Of a DNA stretch of 64,000 bases, positions 27,581 through 37,173 are shown in pieces; the first letter of the stretch is position 1, and the number at the start of each line of letters is the position of its first letter. Position numbers and translations under genes: made by a program. Source of the DNA: Proteobacteria bacterium SG_bin4. GTDB taxonomy: Bacteria; Pseudomonadota; Gammaproteobacteria; Burkholderiales; Nitrosomonadaceae. The DNA lies in assembly GCA_002083395.1 (NCBI GenBank), contig LWDH01000056.1, positions 1 through 64,000 on the forward strand, read 5' to 3'. The notes beneath the pieces were generated by a model, which ran no database searches, was not told the DNA's origin, and worked only from the letters and a program-made list of their open reading frames with translations.

Positions 27581-28187
27581 GATCGTTGACTCTGCTCAAA
27601 AGAAAAGCTTAGATTTATCGCTAAAAGATTCTAAGCAACTGGGCAAATCACAAATGCCATGGATACATGGAGCATAATAGTATCTGCCTGACAAATTAAA
27701 AAATATAGGATTTTTCTGATTGATTCCATTTATTCTTTGATTCTTCTTATTAATCAATCCCACAACTCAAGAAAAAATTCCTTCTAATGACTGCGTTGGA
27801 TTCTGATACGAAACACATATGTTTTCACTCTACACAATCACAAAGAGAATATTTCAAGTTAATAGTAATTCAAATAGTTTTCTAACGATCACACGAAAAT
27901 AAGGCAAGTTTCCGGGTAATTCTTACACTAACAACATTCTGCACAAAGTTGAGGTTGCGTCGCTAGAAAACATCGCATTGATCGTACTATTCGATCAACA
28001 TGCGTCTAGCTTTCGTTCATGGTTATAAACTCAATCACAAATACTGAAGTTGAATTATAAGAGTATTCCTACAATAACTTCTTGATATCTTAAATATAAA
28101 GGGAAACAACTGACAAAATATTTTTGACTTTAAAACCGTTAACCTCAATGTTAGTTAGATTCAAAATATTATTACAAGAGGTTAATC
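27581..28187. other. AT-rich divergent control region without a gene
   Basis: This 607-bp stretch separates the kinase operon from the chemoreceptor gene and must hold both promoters. It is markedly AT-rich. I looked for a flagellar sigma-28 promoter upstream of the chemoreceptor and found no convincing match. I see no hairpin terminator, repeat or coding frame that I would support. Confidence 0.5.
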
Positions 28188-29906
28188 ATGAGACTCAATC
28201 TTCCAGTTACAAACATTGAATATCCCATTAACGATGACACGCTGATCGTTTCCACCACCGACACCAAAGGAAGAATTACGTATGTCAATCCGACATTTAT
28301 AGAAGTCAGCGGTTTTCCTGAAGAAGAATTGATCGGTAAAGCGCACAATATCGTGCGTCATCCCGACGTGCCGCCTGAAGCCTTCGAAGACTTATGGAAT
28401 ACACTTAAACAAGGACAGCCATGGACAGGCCTCGTCAAGAACCGGCGCAAAAATGGCGATTACTATTGGATTACCGCCAATGCAACTCCCATTATAAAGA
28501 ACGGCGCAGTAACCGGTTATCTTTCCGTTCGCACCAAGGCATCCCAGGAAGCAATCAATCAAGCTATACCGGTTTACCGGCAAATTCTCGAAGGCAAAGC
28601 TAAGCATTTAAAAATTGAAAAGGGCCAAGTCATACGCACCGACTGGATCGGCAAGCTATCAAGGTTATTTAAAATGACCGTCGGTAAGCGCATCTGCCTC
28701 TTTATGGCAATCGCTGCGCTATTTTTGATGACGGTTGGTGGATTGGGTTGGTGGGGGCTTACACAATCTTCAATCTCAACCCTCAGCAATTCGATTGCTG
28801 GCATCACTCTGGCTGGGTTATGTTTGATGTTCTACTTCGCTTTCGATCTGATAAAGAACACCGTGTCACCTCTAAAACAGGCTATTACCGTTGCCAATAC
28901 GATGGCCGCCGGTGATCTTACTCATAAATTCACAATAAAACGCACCGATGAATTTGGTGAATTATCAAGGGCGCTATTGCAGATGAGTGTTAATTTACGT
29001 GCAACCGTCCTGGATGTGAAACAAAGCGCCGAATCTGTCCGTCAGGCAACCCAGGAAATAGCCGCAGGCAATCTGGATTTATCGCAGCGCACCGAAGAAC
29101 AAGCTTCTTCTTTGGAAGAAACGGCAGCCAGCATGGAAGAATTAACTACTACGGTTCGTCAGAATACCGACAATTCCATTAGCGCCAATCAACTTGCCAA
29201 AACTGCCAGCGATATAACCGCCAAGGGGGGAAGTATGATGAAAGAAGTTGTCACCACCATGTCAATGATTAGCGAAAGCTCCAGCAAAATCGCTGATATT
29301 ATCTCCGTGATTGATGGTATTGCTTTCCAAACCAATATCCTGGCACTGAACGCCGCGGTTGAAGCCGCACGGGCCGGGGAGCAAGGACGCGGCTTTGCAG
29401 TCGTAGCTACTGAGGTTCGTAATCTTGCACAACGTAGCGCTACCGCAGCGAAGGAAATTAAAATGCTGATCGATGACTCAGTTAATAAAGTCACGGAAGG
29501 TACCGACTTGGTCGACCGGGCCGGAAAAACCATGGATGAAATTGTCGGTGCCATTCAACACGTCACCGAAATAATGTCTGAGATCACCACAGCATCCAAA
29601 GAACAAAGTACTGGCATCGACCAAATGCATCAAGCCATTTCGCAAATGGATGAAGTTACTCAACAAAATGCCGCTCTCGTTGAGCAAGCCGCTGCCGCTG
29701 CCGCTTCTCTGGAAAGACAAGCCAGTGAATTGGTTGGCGCAACTTCCATTTTCAATGTTGCAAATAATGATTTAAAACAACCCGCTTCGGTTGTTCTTCT
29801 GGGAAAAAAGAAAGCCATAAATCGCGGGAACATCGCTGGCAATCGAGTCGAGAGAGATCATAGTCCGGGCATGAACGAAAGAAATTTGATTGCAATGGGA
29901 GAATAA
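28188..29906 (+). CDS. Aer-like methyl-accepting chemotaxis protein with N-terminal PAS domain
   Basis: A 572-residue chemoreceptor. The N-terminal PAS domain (about 15-125, NPTFIEVSGFPEEELIGK and KNRRKNGDYYW) resembles Aer, which senses redox through FAD. It is followed by one hydrophobic hairpin (about 170-220), a HAMP domain and the cytoplasmic signalling domain with the near-invariant hairpin tip IAFQTNILALNAAVEAARAG. There is no periplasmic sensor, so the signal is internal. AAGAGG precedes the ATG. The divergent phosphorelay genes also have PAS domains and may respond to related cues, which is an inference. Confidence 0.94.
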   Translation: MRLNLPVTNIEYPINDDTLIVSTTDTKGRITYVNPTFIEVSGFPEEELIGKAHNIVRHPDVPPEAFEDLWNTLKQGQPWTGLVKNRRKNGDYYWITANATPIIKNGAVTGYLSVRTKASQEAINQAIPVYRQILEGKAKHLKIEKGQVIRTDWIGKLSRLFKMTVGKRICLFMAIAALFLMTVGGLGWWGLTQSSISTLSNSIAGITLAGLCLMFYFAFDLIKNTVSPLKQAITVANTMAAGDLTHKFTIKRTDEFGELSRALLQMSVNLRATVLDVKQSAESVRQATQEIAAGNLDLSQRTEEQASSLEETAASMEELTTTVRQNTDNSISANQLAKTASDITAKGGSMMKEVVTTMSMISESSSKIADIISVIDGIAFQTNILALNAAVEAARAGEQGRGFAVVATEVRNLAQRSATAAKEIKMLIDDSVNKVTEGTDLVDRAGKTMDEIVGAIQHVTEIMSEITTASKEQSTGIDQMHQAISQMDEVTQQNAALVEQAAAAAASLERQASELVGATSIFNVANNDLKQPASVVLLGKKKAINRGNIAGNRVERDHSPGMNERNLIAMGE

Positions 29907-29971
29907 AAAATAATCGAGTAAGATTTCAAAAAACATTCGCGTTTTTCTCGATAAATACGAGATTTCCACCC

Positions 29972-30004
29972 CGTGGCCAGTCAAAACTGGCCACGACCAT
30001 TTTT
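29972..30004 (+). terminator. Rho-independent terminator after the chemoreceptor gene
   Basis: A 10-bp perfect stem (29972-29981 with 29986-29995) closes a CAAA loop and is followed by ACCATTTTT. It lies 65 bp after the chemoreceptor stop and separates it from yheT. Confidence 0.7.
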
Positions 30005-30069
30005 GTATCTGCAACAATTTAGGTATAGTTGCGAAAATTTTGTTTTCCTCCAACTTGCACGAAGTATCT

Positions 30070-31065
30070 ATGCCTGAAATCGCTATTCCTTTATACACAC
30101 AACCCTATACAGCGCCCTCGTGGCTTCCGGGTGGAAACCCACAAACACTCTATCCTTACTTTAATAAACCCTCCCCGCTTTACCAGTACCGGCGTGAACG
30201 CTGGGAACTCGACGATGGCGATTTTATTGACATCGACTGGGTCGATGGTTCCAACGCAGCGCCACTGGTCATTTTTTTCCACGGCCTGGAGGGCGATTCT
30301 TCGAGTCACTACATTCTCAGCGCCATCAACAATCTGACCCAATATCGTTGGCGCAGCGCAGTGATCCATTTCCGCGGTTGTTCCGGCTCACCCAATCGCT
30401 TGCCGCGCGCCTATCACGCCGGCGATTCCCAGGAAATCGACTGGATGCTGCGGCGCATAATCCGTCAAACGCAGCAACCGGAGGCATTGCAACCGGTCTA
30501 CGTCATCGGTGTATCGCTCGGCGGTAATGCGTTACTAAAATGGCTGGGCGAACAAGGTGAAAGTGCGAAAGCTTTGGTCAACGGCGTTGCGGCTGTGTCG
30601 GTACCGCTTGATTTAGCGGCTGCCGGATCGGCATTGGATCAGGGATTCAACTTGGTTTACACGCGCCATTTCCTGAACTCGCTTAAAGACAAAGCATTCG
30701 AGAAATTGCAACAGTTCCCCGGCTTGTTTGACGCCGAGGCATTGAGGAAATGCACGTCAATATACGATTTCGACAATATCGTGACCGCCCCTTTGCATGG
30801 CTTCCGCGATACCGATGATTATTGGCGGCAATCGAGCAGCAAACAGTGGCTGCCGCATATCAAAGTACCGACGTTGGTGATTAACGCTCGTAACGATCCG
30901 TTCATGCCAGCATCCGTGCTGCCGAATCCGTATGAAGTATCCGCTGAGGTTCTATTGGAATTCCCGGAAGAAGGCGGCCACGCCGGCTTCATGCAAGGAC
31001 CGTTCCCTGGGACGCTGAATTGGCTGCCACAAAAAATTCTGAGTTTTTTTCAGCATCAATGCTAA
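30070..31065 (+). CDS. YheT-family alpha/beta hydrolase
   Basis: A 331-residue hydrolase of the YheT/ABHD1-3 group. The nucleophile elbow is GVSLGG near residue 165; the N-terminal signature WLPGGNPQTLYP is characteristic of the family; the acid is in NARNDPFMP and the His in GGHAGF. Relatives are carboxylesterases with uncharacterised substrates. ATG 30070 gives the usual N-terminus; an in-frame TTG lies 30 bases upstream. Its stop overlaps the stop of the convergent trhP by a few bases, so there is no room for a separate terminator. Confidence 0.88.
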   Translation: MPEIAIPLYTQPYTAPSWLPGGNPQTLYPYFNKPSPLYQYRRERWELDDGDFIDIDWVDGSNAAPLVIFFHGLEGDSSSHYILSAINNLTQYRWRSAVIHFRGCSGSPNRLPRAYHAGDSQEIDWMLRRIIRQTQQPEALQPVYVIGVSLGGNALLKWLGEQGESAKALVNGVAAVSVPLDLAAAGSALDQGFNLVYTRHFLNSLKDKAFEKLQQFPGLFDAEALRKCTSIYDFDNIVTAPLHGFRDTDDYWRQSSSKQWLPHIKVPTLVINARNDPFMPASVLPNPYEVSAEVLLEFPEEGGHAGFMQGPFPGTLNWLPQKILSFFQHQC

Positions 31066-32429
31066 AAAAACCGTGCGACGAAGGCATTCTCCATATTTCT
31101 GCCGAGCGGTATCTTGACCCGGTGGCCGCTCCCGGGTGCAACCTGTACCGGCCGTCCAGCAGTATCGAGCATCTGTGCTAACTCAACCACTTGATTGCCG
31201 GACGGATGAATGATTTCCAAACGATCCCCCACCTGAAAGCGGTTTTTTACCAATATTTCCGCTAGACCGCTGACTGCATCGAAGCCGGTTACATCGCCAA
31301 CATACTGGCTACGGTTGGATTCGGAATGTCCGCGCAAATAGTTTTGCGTTTCTTGCGTGCTGTGACGTTGATAAAAACCGCTGGTATAACCGCGATTAGC
31401 CAGGCCCTCCAGCTCACCCAATAACGCCGGATCAAACGGTTTATTGGCAACTGCGTCGTCGATTGCTTTGCGATAGACTTGCGCGGTGCGCGCGACATAA
31501 TACAGAGACTTGGTGCGCCCTTCGATCTTCAGTGAATCCACCCCGATCCTGACCAGCCGCTCGACATGCTCGACTGCGCGTAAATCCTTGGAATTCATGA
31601 TGTACGTGCCATGCTCGTCTTCCATGATCGGCATCAGTTGGCCAGGCCGTTCCTTTTCCTCGATCAGATATACTTGATCGGCTGCCGGATGCCGCTCGAT
31701 CGGTCCGCAACCGCCGGACAAGGCGGATTGTTCCGACTGCTGCATCACCTGGCCGAAATCGAAGTCGATTTTCCCGATCTCTTGAATGTCGCCGCTCGGA
31801 TTTTCCTCCGCTGCTTTCACTTTGTAATCCCAGCGGCAGGAATTAGTGCACGTACCTTGATTCGGATCGCGATGATTGAAATAACCCGATAACAAGCAAC
31901 GTCCGGAATAGGCAATACACAGTGCGCCGTGTACAAACACTTCGATTTCCATATCCGGGCAAAGATCGCGAATCTGCGCCACCTCGTCCAGCGACAACTC
32001 GCGCGACAAAATCACTCGCGTCAAGCCGATTTTCTGCCAGAACTTAACGCCCATATAATTCACGGTGTTAGCTTGCACTGACAAATGAACCGGCACTTCC
32101 GGCCATTTTTCCCGCACCATCATGATCAATCCCGGATCCGCCATGATCAGAGCATCCGGTTTCATCGCGATAACCGGCGCCATATCATCCATGTATGTCT
32201 TGACTTTGGCGTTATGCGGCATGATATTGCTGGCGACAAAAAACTTTTTCCCGGCTGCATGCGCTTCGGTAATGCCGGTTTTAATCTGCTCCAAGGCAAA
32301 TTCATTATTGCGCGCTCGCAGTGAATAGCGCGGCTGGCCAGCATACACCGCATCGGCGCCAAAAGCATAGGCGACGCGCATTTTTTCCAAAGTCCCGGCG
32401 GGAAGTAATAGTTCTGGTGATTTCAACAT
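31062..32429 (-). CDS. trhP: tRNA 5-hydroxyuridine synthesis protein TrhP (U32 family)
   Basis: A 455-residue peptidase-U32-family protein, length matching E. coli YegQ/TrhP, which hydroxylates uridine 34 of certain tRNAs using prephenate. The N-terminus PELLLPAGTLEKMRVAYAFG and the U32 signature EVFVHGALCIAYSGRCLLSG are present, with further cysteines in GTCTNSCRWD that could hold an iron-sulfur cluster. Its ribosome-binding site, AGAGG, is part of the inverted terminal repeat of the adjacent repeat element, which ends three bases before the ATG. It is divergent from dnaE. Confidence 0.9.
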   Translation of the reverse strand: MLKSPELLLPAGTLEKMRVAYAFGADAVYAGQPRYSLRARNNEFALEQIKTGITEAHAAGKKFFVASNIMPHNAKVKTYMDDMAPVIAMKPDALIMADPGLIMMVREKWPEVPVHLSVQANTVNYMGVKFWQKIGLTRVILSRELSLDEVAQIRDLCPDMEIEVFVHGALCIAYSGRCLLSGYFNHRDPNQGTCTNSCRWDYKVKAAEENPSGDIQEIGKIDFDFGQVMQQSEQSALSGGCGPIERHPAADQVYLIEEKERPGQLMPIMEDEHGTYIMNSKDLRAVEHVERLVRIGVDSLKIEGRTKSLYYVARTAQVYRKAIDDAVANKPFDPALLGELEGLANRGYTSGFYQRHSTQETQNYLRGHSESNRSQYVGDVTGFDAVSGLAEILVKNRFQVGDRLEIIHPSGNQVVELAQMLDTAGRPVQVAPGSGHRVKIPLGRNMENAFVARFF

Positions 32430-32431
32430 AA

Positions 32432-32572
32432 GGGTGCCTCTAAAAATTCAAAGTTTTAAACAAAACGAGGCGCGAGCAAAAAATGTTGACGCCGCATATG
32501 ATTGATATATAAGGAAACATTTTTTGTAAGTAACAAAGTGCTGTGACAAAATGTGGATTTTTAGAGGTGCCC
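32432..32572. repeat. MITE-like element B with terminal inverted repeats
   Basis: A 141-bp element between divergent trhP and dnaE. Its ends GGGTGCCTCTAAAAATTCA and the complement of TGGATTTTTAGAGGTGCCC pair over 19 bases with three mismatches. The inside has a GC-rich segment (aaaacgaggcgcgagc), a TATAT-containing centre and a T-rich arm, matching the layout of elements A and C. No coding capacity. The left end supplies AGAGG at the correct distance for translation of trhP, and the element fills most of the divergent promoter region. Confidence 0.6.
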
Positions 32573-32633
32573 ATAAGGTAAAATAACGTTCGATTAGTCA
32601 ATGACAGCGTCAGTTGATCCGGATTGTAACACC

Positions 32634-35600
32634 ATGCCAACCACCCCTGCTTTTATTCATTTGCGGCTGCACAGCGAATTCTCCATTCTGGATAGTACGA
32701 TCCGCATTCCCGATGCGGTGGCGAAAGCAGTGTCGGATAATATGCCGGCATTAGCACTAACCGATTTAGCCAATCTGTTCGGGCTGGTCAAATTTTATCA
32801 AAACGCTATCAAGAATGGCATTAAACCGGTTCTTGGCTGCGATGTCTGGATCACCAACGAAACCGACCGCAACAAACCGGTCCGGCTGCTTTTGCTTTGT
32901 CAATCGCACGCCGGTTATTTACTCCTGTCGCGGTTGCTATCGCGCGCTTATCGCGAGAATCAATACCATGGCCGAGCTGAAATCAAGGAAACATGGCTGC
33001 ACCCCGACGAATTTGGCACGGTGGGACTCATTGCGCTATCGGGTGGACGCTTTGGCGACATCGGTCACGCCATCCTGCAAAACAACGCGGAGCAAGCCAC
33101 CGCGCAGGCTCGCAAATGGGCGGAGTTGTTTCCCGATCGGTTTTATCTTGAAATTCAGCGTGACGGTCATGCGCACGAAGCCATGCTCGTGCAGCAAACG
33201 CTGAGGCTGGCACAAACATTCGATCTCCCGGTAGTCGCCACGCATCCCGTGCAATTTCTCAATGGTGACGATTACCGTGCGCACGAAGCGCGCGTCTGTA
33301 TCGCTGAAGGATATACCCTGGATGATAAACGCCGTCCGAAGCATTACACCGAACAACAGTATTTCAAAACCCAGGATGAAATGGTGCAATTGTTCGCCGA
33401 CATACCCAGCGCGCTGACCAACACCGTGGAAATCGCCAAGCGTTGCAATCTGGTTTTGGAACTCGGCATCAATCGCTTGCCGTTGTTTCCAACGCCCAAC
33501 AACGAAAGCCTCGATCAATACCTGCGGGACCAAGCATCCGCTGGTTTACGGAAACGCATGCGACAACTGTTTCCGGATGATCCAACACGCACCGGCAAAC
33601 TGCCTCAATACTTGGCGCGCCTTGAATTTGAAGTCAACACCATCATTCAGATGGGGTTTGCCGGGTATTTTCTGATCGTCGCCGACTTTATCAACTGGGC
33701 CAAGCAAAACAACGTGCCGGTCGGCCCCGGGCGTGGTTCCGGCGCCGGCTCGCTGGTCGCCTACTCGCTGGGCATCACCGACCTCGATCCGCTGCGCTAC
33801 GATTTACTATTCGAACGTTTCTTGAATCCGGAGCGGATTTCGATGCCGGATTTCGATATTGACTTCTGCCAAGACCGGCGCGAATTGGTCATAGACTACG
33901 TCAAACAGCGTTATGGCACCGGCAAGGTATCGCAAATCGCCACCTTCGGCTCAATGGCGGCAAAAGCAGTGATCCGCGATATCGGCCGGGTCATGGATTT
34001 GCCGTATAACTTTGTCGATCAACTCGCCAAACTGGTGCCGTTCGAAATCGGCATGACGCTGAAAAAAGCGCGCCAGCTCGAACCACAGCTCAATTTGCGC
34101 GCGGAAGCCGAGGAAGACGTGCGCAATCTGCTGGAGCTGGCGGAAAGCCTAGAAGGCCTAACGCGCAACATCGGTATGCATGCTGGTGGCGTCTTGATCG
34201 CCTCGAGCGAAATCACGGATTTCTGTCCGATTTACTGCACCGAATCGGCCGATTCGGTGGTCAGCCAGTTGGATAAAGACGATGTCGAAAAAATCGGACT
34301 GGTGAAATTCGACTTTCTCGGGCTGCGCACACTGACAATCCTGGATCGCGCCGTTAGTTATATCCGGCAGTTGCACCCGAACGATGATCCGTCAGCGCCT
34401 CCATTCGCTTTGGAATCTTTGCCGCTCGACGACGAAGCAACTTATGCATTGATGCGTAAAGGTAATGCCGTCGGGATCTTCCAGTTTGAATCGCGCGGCA
34501 TGATCGACCTGCTGCAAAAAGCCAAACCGGACCGCTTTGAGGACATCATCGCGTTGGTCGCGTTGTACCGACCCGGCCCGATGGATCTGATCCCGGAATT
34601 CATCGACCGCAAGCACGGCAGAAAACAAATCGAATATCTCGACCCACGCCTCGAACCGATTCTCGGTCCGACTTACGGCATCATGATTTATCAGGAACAA
34701 GTGATGCAAATCGCGCAGGTCATTGGCGGCTATAGCTTGGGCAGCGCCGACTTGCTGCGCCGCGCGATGGGTAAGAAAAAAGTCGAGGAAATGGCGCAAC
34801 AGCGGGATATTTTCGTCAATGGCGCGGTCGCCAACAGTTTAAGCGAAGATAAAGCCACCGAGCTATTCGGATTGATGGAAAAATTCGCTGGCTACGGCTT
34901 CAACAAATCGCACGCCGCTGCCTACGCGCTGATCGCTTTCCAGACCGCCTATCTGAAAGCACATTATCCGGCAGCATTCATGGCGGCGTGTTTGTCCGCC
35001 GATATGGACGACACCGACAAAGTGCAAATCTTCGTTGAAGACAGTATCGCCAATGGTTTAAAAATCCTGCCGCCGGATATCAATCAGTCCGTTTACCGCT
35101 TTATTCCGGTCGACAGCCAAACCATCCGATTCGGCCTTGGCGCCGTCAAAGGCACCGGCGAATCGGCGATCAATGCGATTACCGCGGCGCGCGAGCAAGA
35201 TGGAGTTTTCACCGATTTATTTGATTTCTGTAACCGCGTCGACCGTCGTATCGCCAACCGCCGGGTCATGGAATCGCTGATTCGCGTCGGCGCGTTCGAT
35301 ACGCTCAATCCCAATCGCGCTAGCCTGATGGCATCCGTCGGGGTGGCAATCGAAGCCGCAGAGCAGCAGAGCCAGGCCAGCAACCAAGCCAATTTGTTCG
35401 GAGATTTCGACAGCCAGTCGCATTTGCAGACCCAATTGATACCAACCGAACCCTGGAGCGAACGGGAACAACTGCACCAGGAAAAAATCAGCTTGGGTTA
35501 TTACTTCAGCGGCCATCCGTTTGACACCTATGCACCGGAACTCAAACAATTCATCCGCACCCGCCTTGACCGTCTGACCCCCAACCGCGAACCGCAATTG

Positions 35601-36119
35601 CTGGCCGGCATCATTCACTCACTGCGCGTGCAAATGACGCGCCGCGGCCGCATGGGCGTCATCAACCTCGATGACGGCAAAGCGCGACTCGAAGTAGTGG
35701 TTTTCAGCGAACTGTTCGACGCCAACCGCGCCTGGCTCAAGGAAGATCAATTGCTGATCGTCGAAGCGAAGGTCAGCAACCGTGCCTACAATGGCGAAGA
35801 AGACAGCGAACTGCGCATCACCGCCGAACAACTGTACGACCTCGCCGGAATCCGCACACGCTTCGCCAAACGATTGTTAATCCGCTGCGATGCCACAACA
35901 AACGATTTGATTTCGAGCTTGAAAATGCTGCTAACGCCTTTCTCCCTGCAAGCGCAAAAACATTATGCGAACTACTGTCCGGTCACACTCCTGTACCGCA
36001 ATGAATCGGCCAGCAGTGAATTGGAATTGGGAAACGATTGGCGGGTGTATTTGCACGATGATTTGCTGGAATCTTTAGATTCGCATTTCCAGCTCAAGAA
36101 TGTTGAGATTGTTTATTGA
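32634..36119 (+). CDS. dnaE: DNA polymerase III alpha subunit
   Basis: A 1161-residue replicative polymerase. The PHP domain opens with FIHLRLHSEFSILD. Catalytic aspartates of the palm are Asp406 and Asp408 in PDFDIDFCQ, aligning with E. coli Asp401 and Asp403. A helix-hairpin-helix and OB domain follow; the beta-clamp binding peptide QANLF lies at 918-922. I chose ATG 32634, since homologues begin just before the HLRLHSE motif and the size then equals E. coli DnaE; ATG 32601 is in frame. The promoter must be in or next to repeat element B. Confidence 0.97.
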   Translation: MPTTPAFIHLRLHSEFSILDSTIRIPDAVAKAVSDNMPALALTDLANLFGLVKFYQNAIKNGIKPVLGCDVWITNETDRNKPVRLLLLCQSHAGYLLLSRLLSRAYRENQYHGRAEIKETWLHPDEFGTVGLIALSGGRFGDIGHAILQNNAEQATAQARKWAELFPDRFYLEIQRDGHAHEAMLVQQTLRLAQTFDLPVVATHPVQFLNGDDYRAHEARVCIAEGYTLDDKRRPKHYTEQQYFKTQDEMVQLFADIPSALTNTVEIAKRCNLVLELGINRLPLFPTPNNESLDQYLRDQASAGLRKRMRQLFPDDPTRTGKLPQYLARLEFEVNTIIQMGFAGYFLIVADFINWAKQNNVPVGPGRGSGAGSLVAYSLGITDLDPLRYDLLFERFLNPERISMPDFDIDFCQDRRELVIDYVKQRYGTGKVSQIATFGSMAAKAVIRDIGRVMDLPYNFVDQLAKLVPFEIGMTLKKARQLEPQLNLRAEAEEDVRNLLELAESLEGLTRNIGMHAGGVLIASSEITDFCPIYCTESADSVVSQLDKDDVEKIGLVKFDFLGLRTLTILDRAVSYIRQLHPNDDPSAPPFALESLPLDDEATYALMRKGNAVGIFQFESRGMIDLLQKAKPDRFEDIIALVALYRPGPMDLIPEFIDRKHGRKQIEYLDPRLEPILGPTYGIMIYQEQVMQIAQVIGGYSLGSADLLRRAMGKKKVEEMAQQRDIFVNGAVANSLSEDKATELFGLMEKFAGYGFNKSHAAAYALIAFQTAYLKAHYPAAFMAACLSADMDDTDKVQIFVEDSIANGLKILPPDINQSVYRFIPVDSQTIRFGLGAVKGTGESAINAITAAREQDGVFTDLFDFCNRVDRRIANRRVMESLIRVGAFDTLNPNRASLMASVGVAIEAAEQQSQASNQANLFGDFDSQSHLQTQLIPTEPWSEREQLHQEKISLGYYFSGHPFDTYAPELKQFIRTRLDRLTPNREPQLLAGIIHSLRVQMTRRGRMGVINLDDGKARLEVVVFSELFDANRAWLKEDQLLIVEAKVSNRAYNGEEDSELRITAEQLYDLAGIRTRFAKRLLIRCDATTNDLISSLKMLLTPFSLQAQKHYANYCPVTLLYRNESASSELELGNDWRVYLHDDLLESLDSHFQLKNVEIVY

Positions 36120-36178
36120 GTATTCAATGGAAATTTCAAAGATCATTTTACAACTATCGTTCTAACATAGAGGTTTTT

Positions 36179-37003
36179 ATGTCTGCAATTTCTGAAAATC
36201 TTATTCACTTCCTCGCTCGAAACGACAAAGACAGTCCAAATCGACAATTCAATATTTTCAAGGCAATCATCGAAAACGGGCTCCGCACAAGTAGAGTACA
36301 AATCAAATTTTCAGAAGGTTCCAGTGTTTTTAATCAAATTATCTGTTTTACTGACATCCCTCTTCGGGAGTGCAACGAACATACTTCGATATATGGAAAA
36401 TTTGGCATTGGGTTTAAAAAGTCTTATGTCAAAAATGCTGGTGGCAATCCTGCACGCTACTTTCTTGACTACATGCCCGGCCAAACTGGAACTGAAAGTA
36501 TTGTTGAAAGCCGCGGAGGGCTTTACTTCAACTTATGCGAACAGTACAAATTTATGAATAGGCTAGACGAATGCCTCAGAAATAATCCTGACTTTGCACT
36601 TTTTGACCACGAAGGCAATATCGTGGTAACTAACGAGCAACTCAAAGACCAGATCGCATCTTTTATATTTGCTTTCTCTTTCGACAAAGAGATGGGAGAT
36701 CTCGGACCAGCTCGTGATGAAACAAGCGAAATCGATCTTTACTATAAAGAGCGAGAATGGCGGCTTGTGCCATCCAAATTGGCTGAGATATCGGGTGCCG
36801 CAATACTATCTCCTGACAATCAGTTTGCTTATTATAAATTTCACCGAAAAGATGTAAATATGGTTGTCGTTCCAAATGAGGAAATGCGTGCTACTGTACT
36901 TAACTACTTCTTGAGCTTAAAAACATCCAATGAGCCACGACTGCAAAACTTTGGGGAAAATGTGCTGCCAGTAATAAATTATGATGATCTACAAAAATGG
37001 TAG
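36179..37003 (+). CDS. AbiGi-like abortive infection protein
   Basis: A 274-residue soluble protein resembling the AbiGi family, annotated as the antitoxin-like half of the lactococcal AbiG phage-resistance system. The recognisable part is CFTDIPLRECNEHTSIYGKF followed by GIGFKKSYV, then a middle region ending EREWRLVP. I start it at ATG 36179, preceded by AGAGG; a TTG touching the dnaE stop is in frame but lacks a site. No AbiGii-like toxin is next to it. Its base composition is AT-richer than dnaE, hinting at acquisition. It may be a stand-alone defence gene, as orphan members are common; the role is inferred from family. Confidence 0.65.
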   Translation: MSAISENLIHFLARNDKDSPNRQFNIFKAIIENGLRTSRVQIKFSEGSSVFNQIICFTDIPLRECNEHTSIYGKFGIGFKKSYVKNAGGNPARYFLDYMPGQTGTESIVESRGGLYFNLCEQYKFMNRLDECLRNNPDFALFDHEGNIVVTNEQLKDQIASFIFAFSFDKEMGDLGPARDETSEIDLYYKEREWRLVPSKLAEISGAAILSPDNQFAYYKFHRKDVNMVVVPNEEMRATVLNYFLSLKTSNEPRLQNFGENVLPVINYDDLQKW

Positions 37004-37101
37004 TCAATTTGCGCCAAATAAAAATATCTATCGCCAATGTTTATTTTAATCACCCTTTCATTTTTCCAGCAGCGGACTCATCGGGTACACTAGCATAGTT
37101 G

Positions 37102-37135
37102 GATGCGCTGTTGCAAAGAGGCGCATCGATTTTAT
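37102..37135 (+). terminator. Candidate terminator after the AbiGi-like gene
   Basis: GATGCGC (37102-37108) pairs perfectly with GCGCATC (37121-37127) around a 12-base loop and is followed by GATTTTATC. The T tract is short, so strength is uncertain. It is the only hairpin in the 311-bp gap after the AbiGi-like gene. Confidence 0.4.
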
Positions 37136-37173
37136 CTATACATGTTCAAAAAGACCATAACACCCCCTACGCA

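Noticed and set aside
27581..28187. Sigma-28 promoter for the chemoreceptor gene
   Set aside because: I searched for TAAA-N15-GCCGATAA-like sequence upstream of 28188 and found no match good enough to report.
33036..33533. 165-codon open frame on the minus strand inside dnaE
   Set aside because: It is antisense to the conserved PHP domain region of dnaE, has no ribosome-binding site and shows no family features. Such frames are common opposite GC-biased codon usage.
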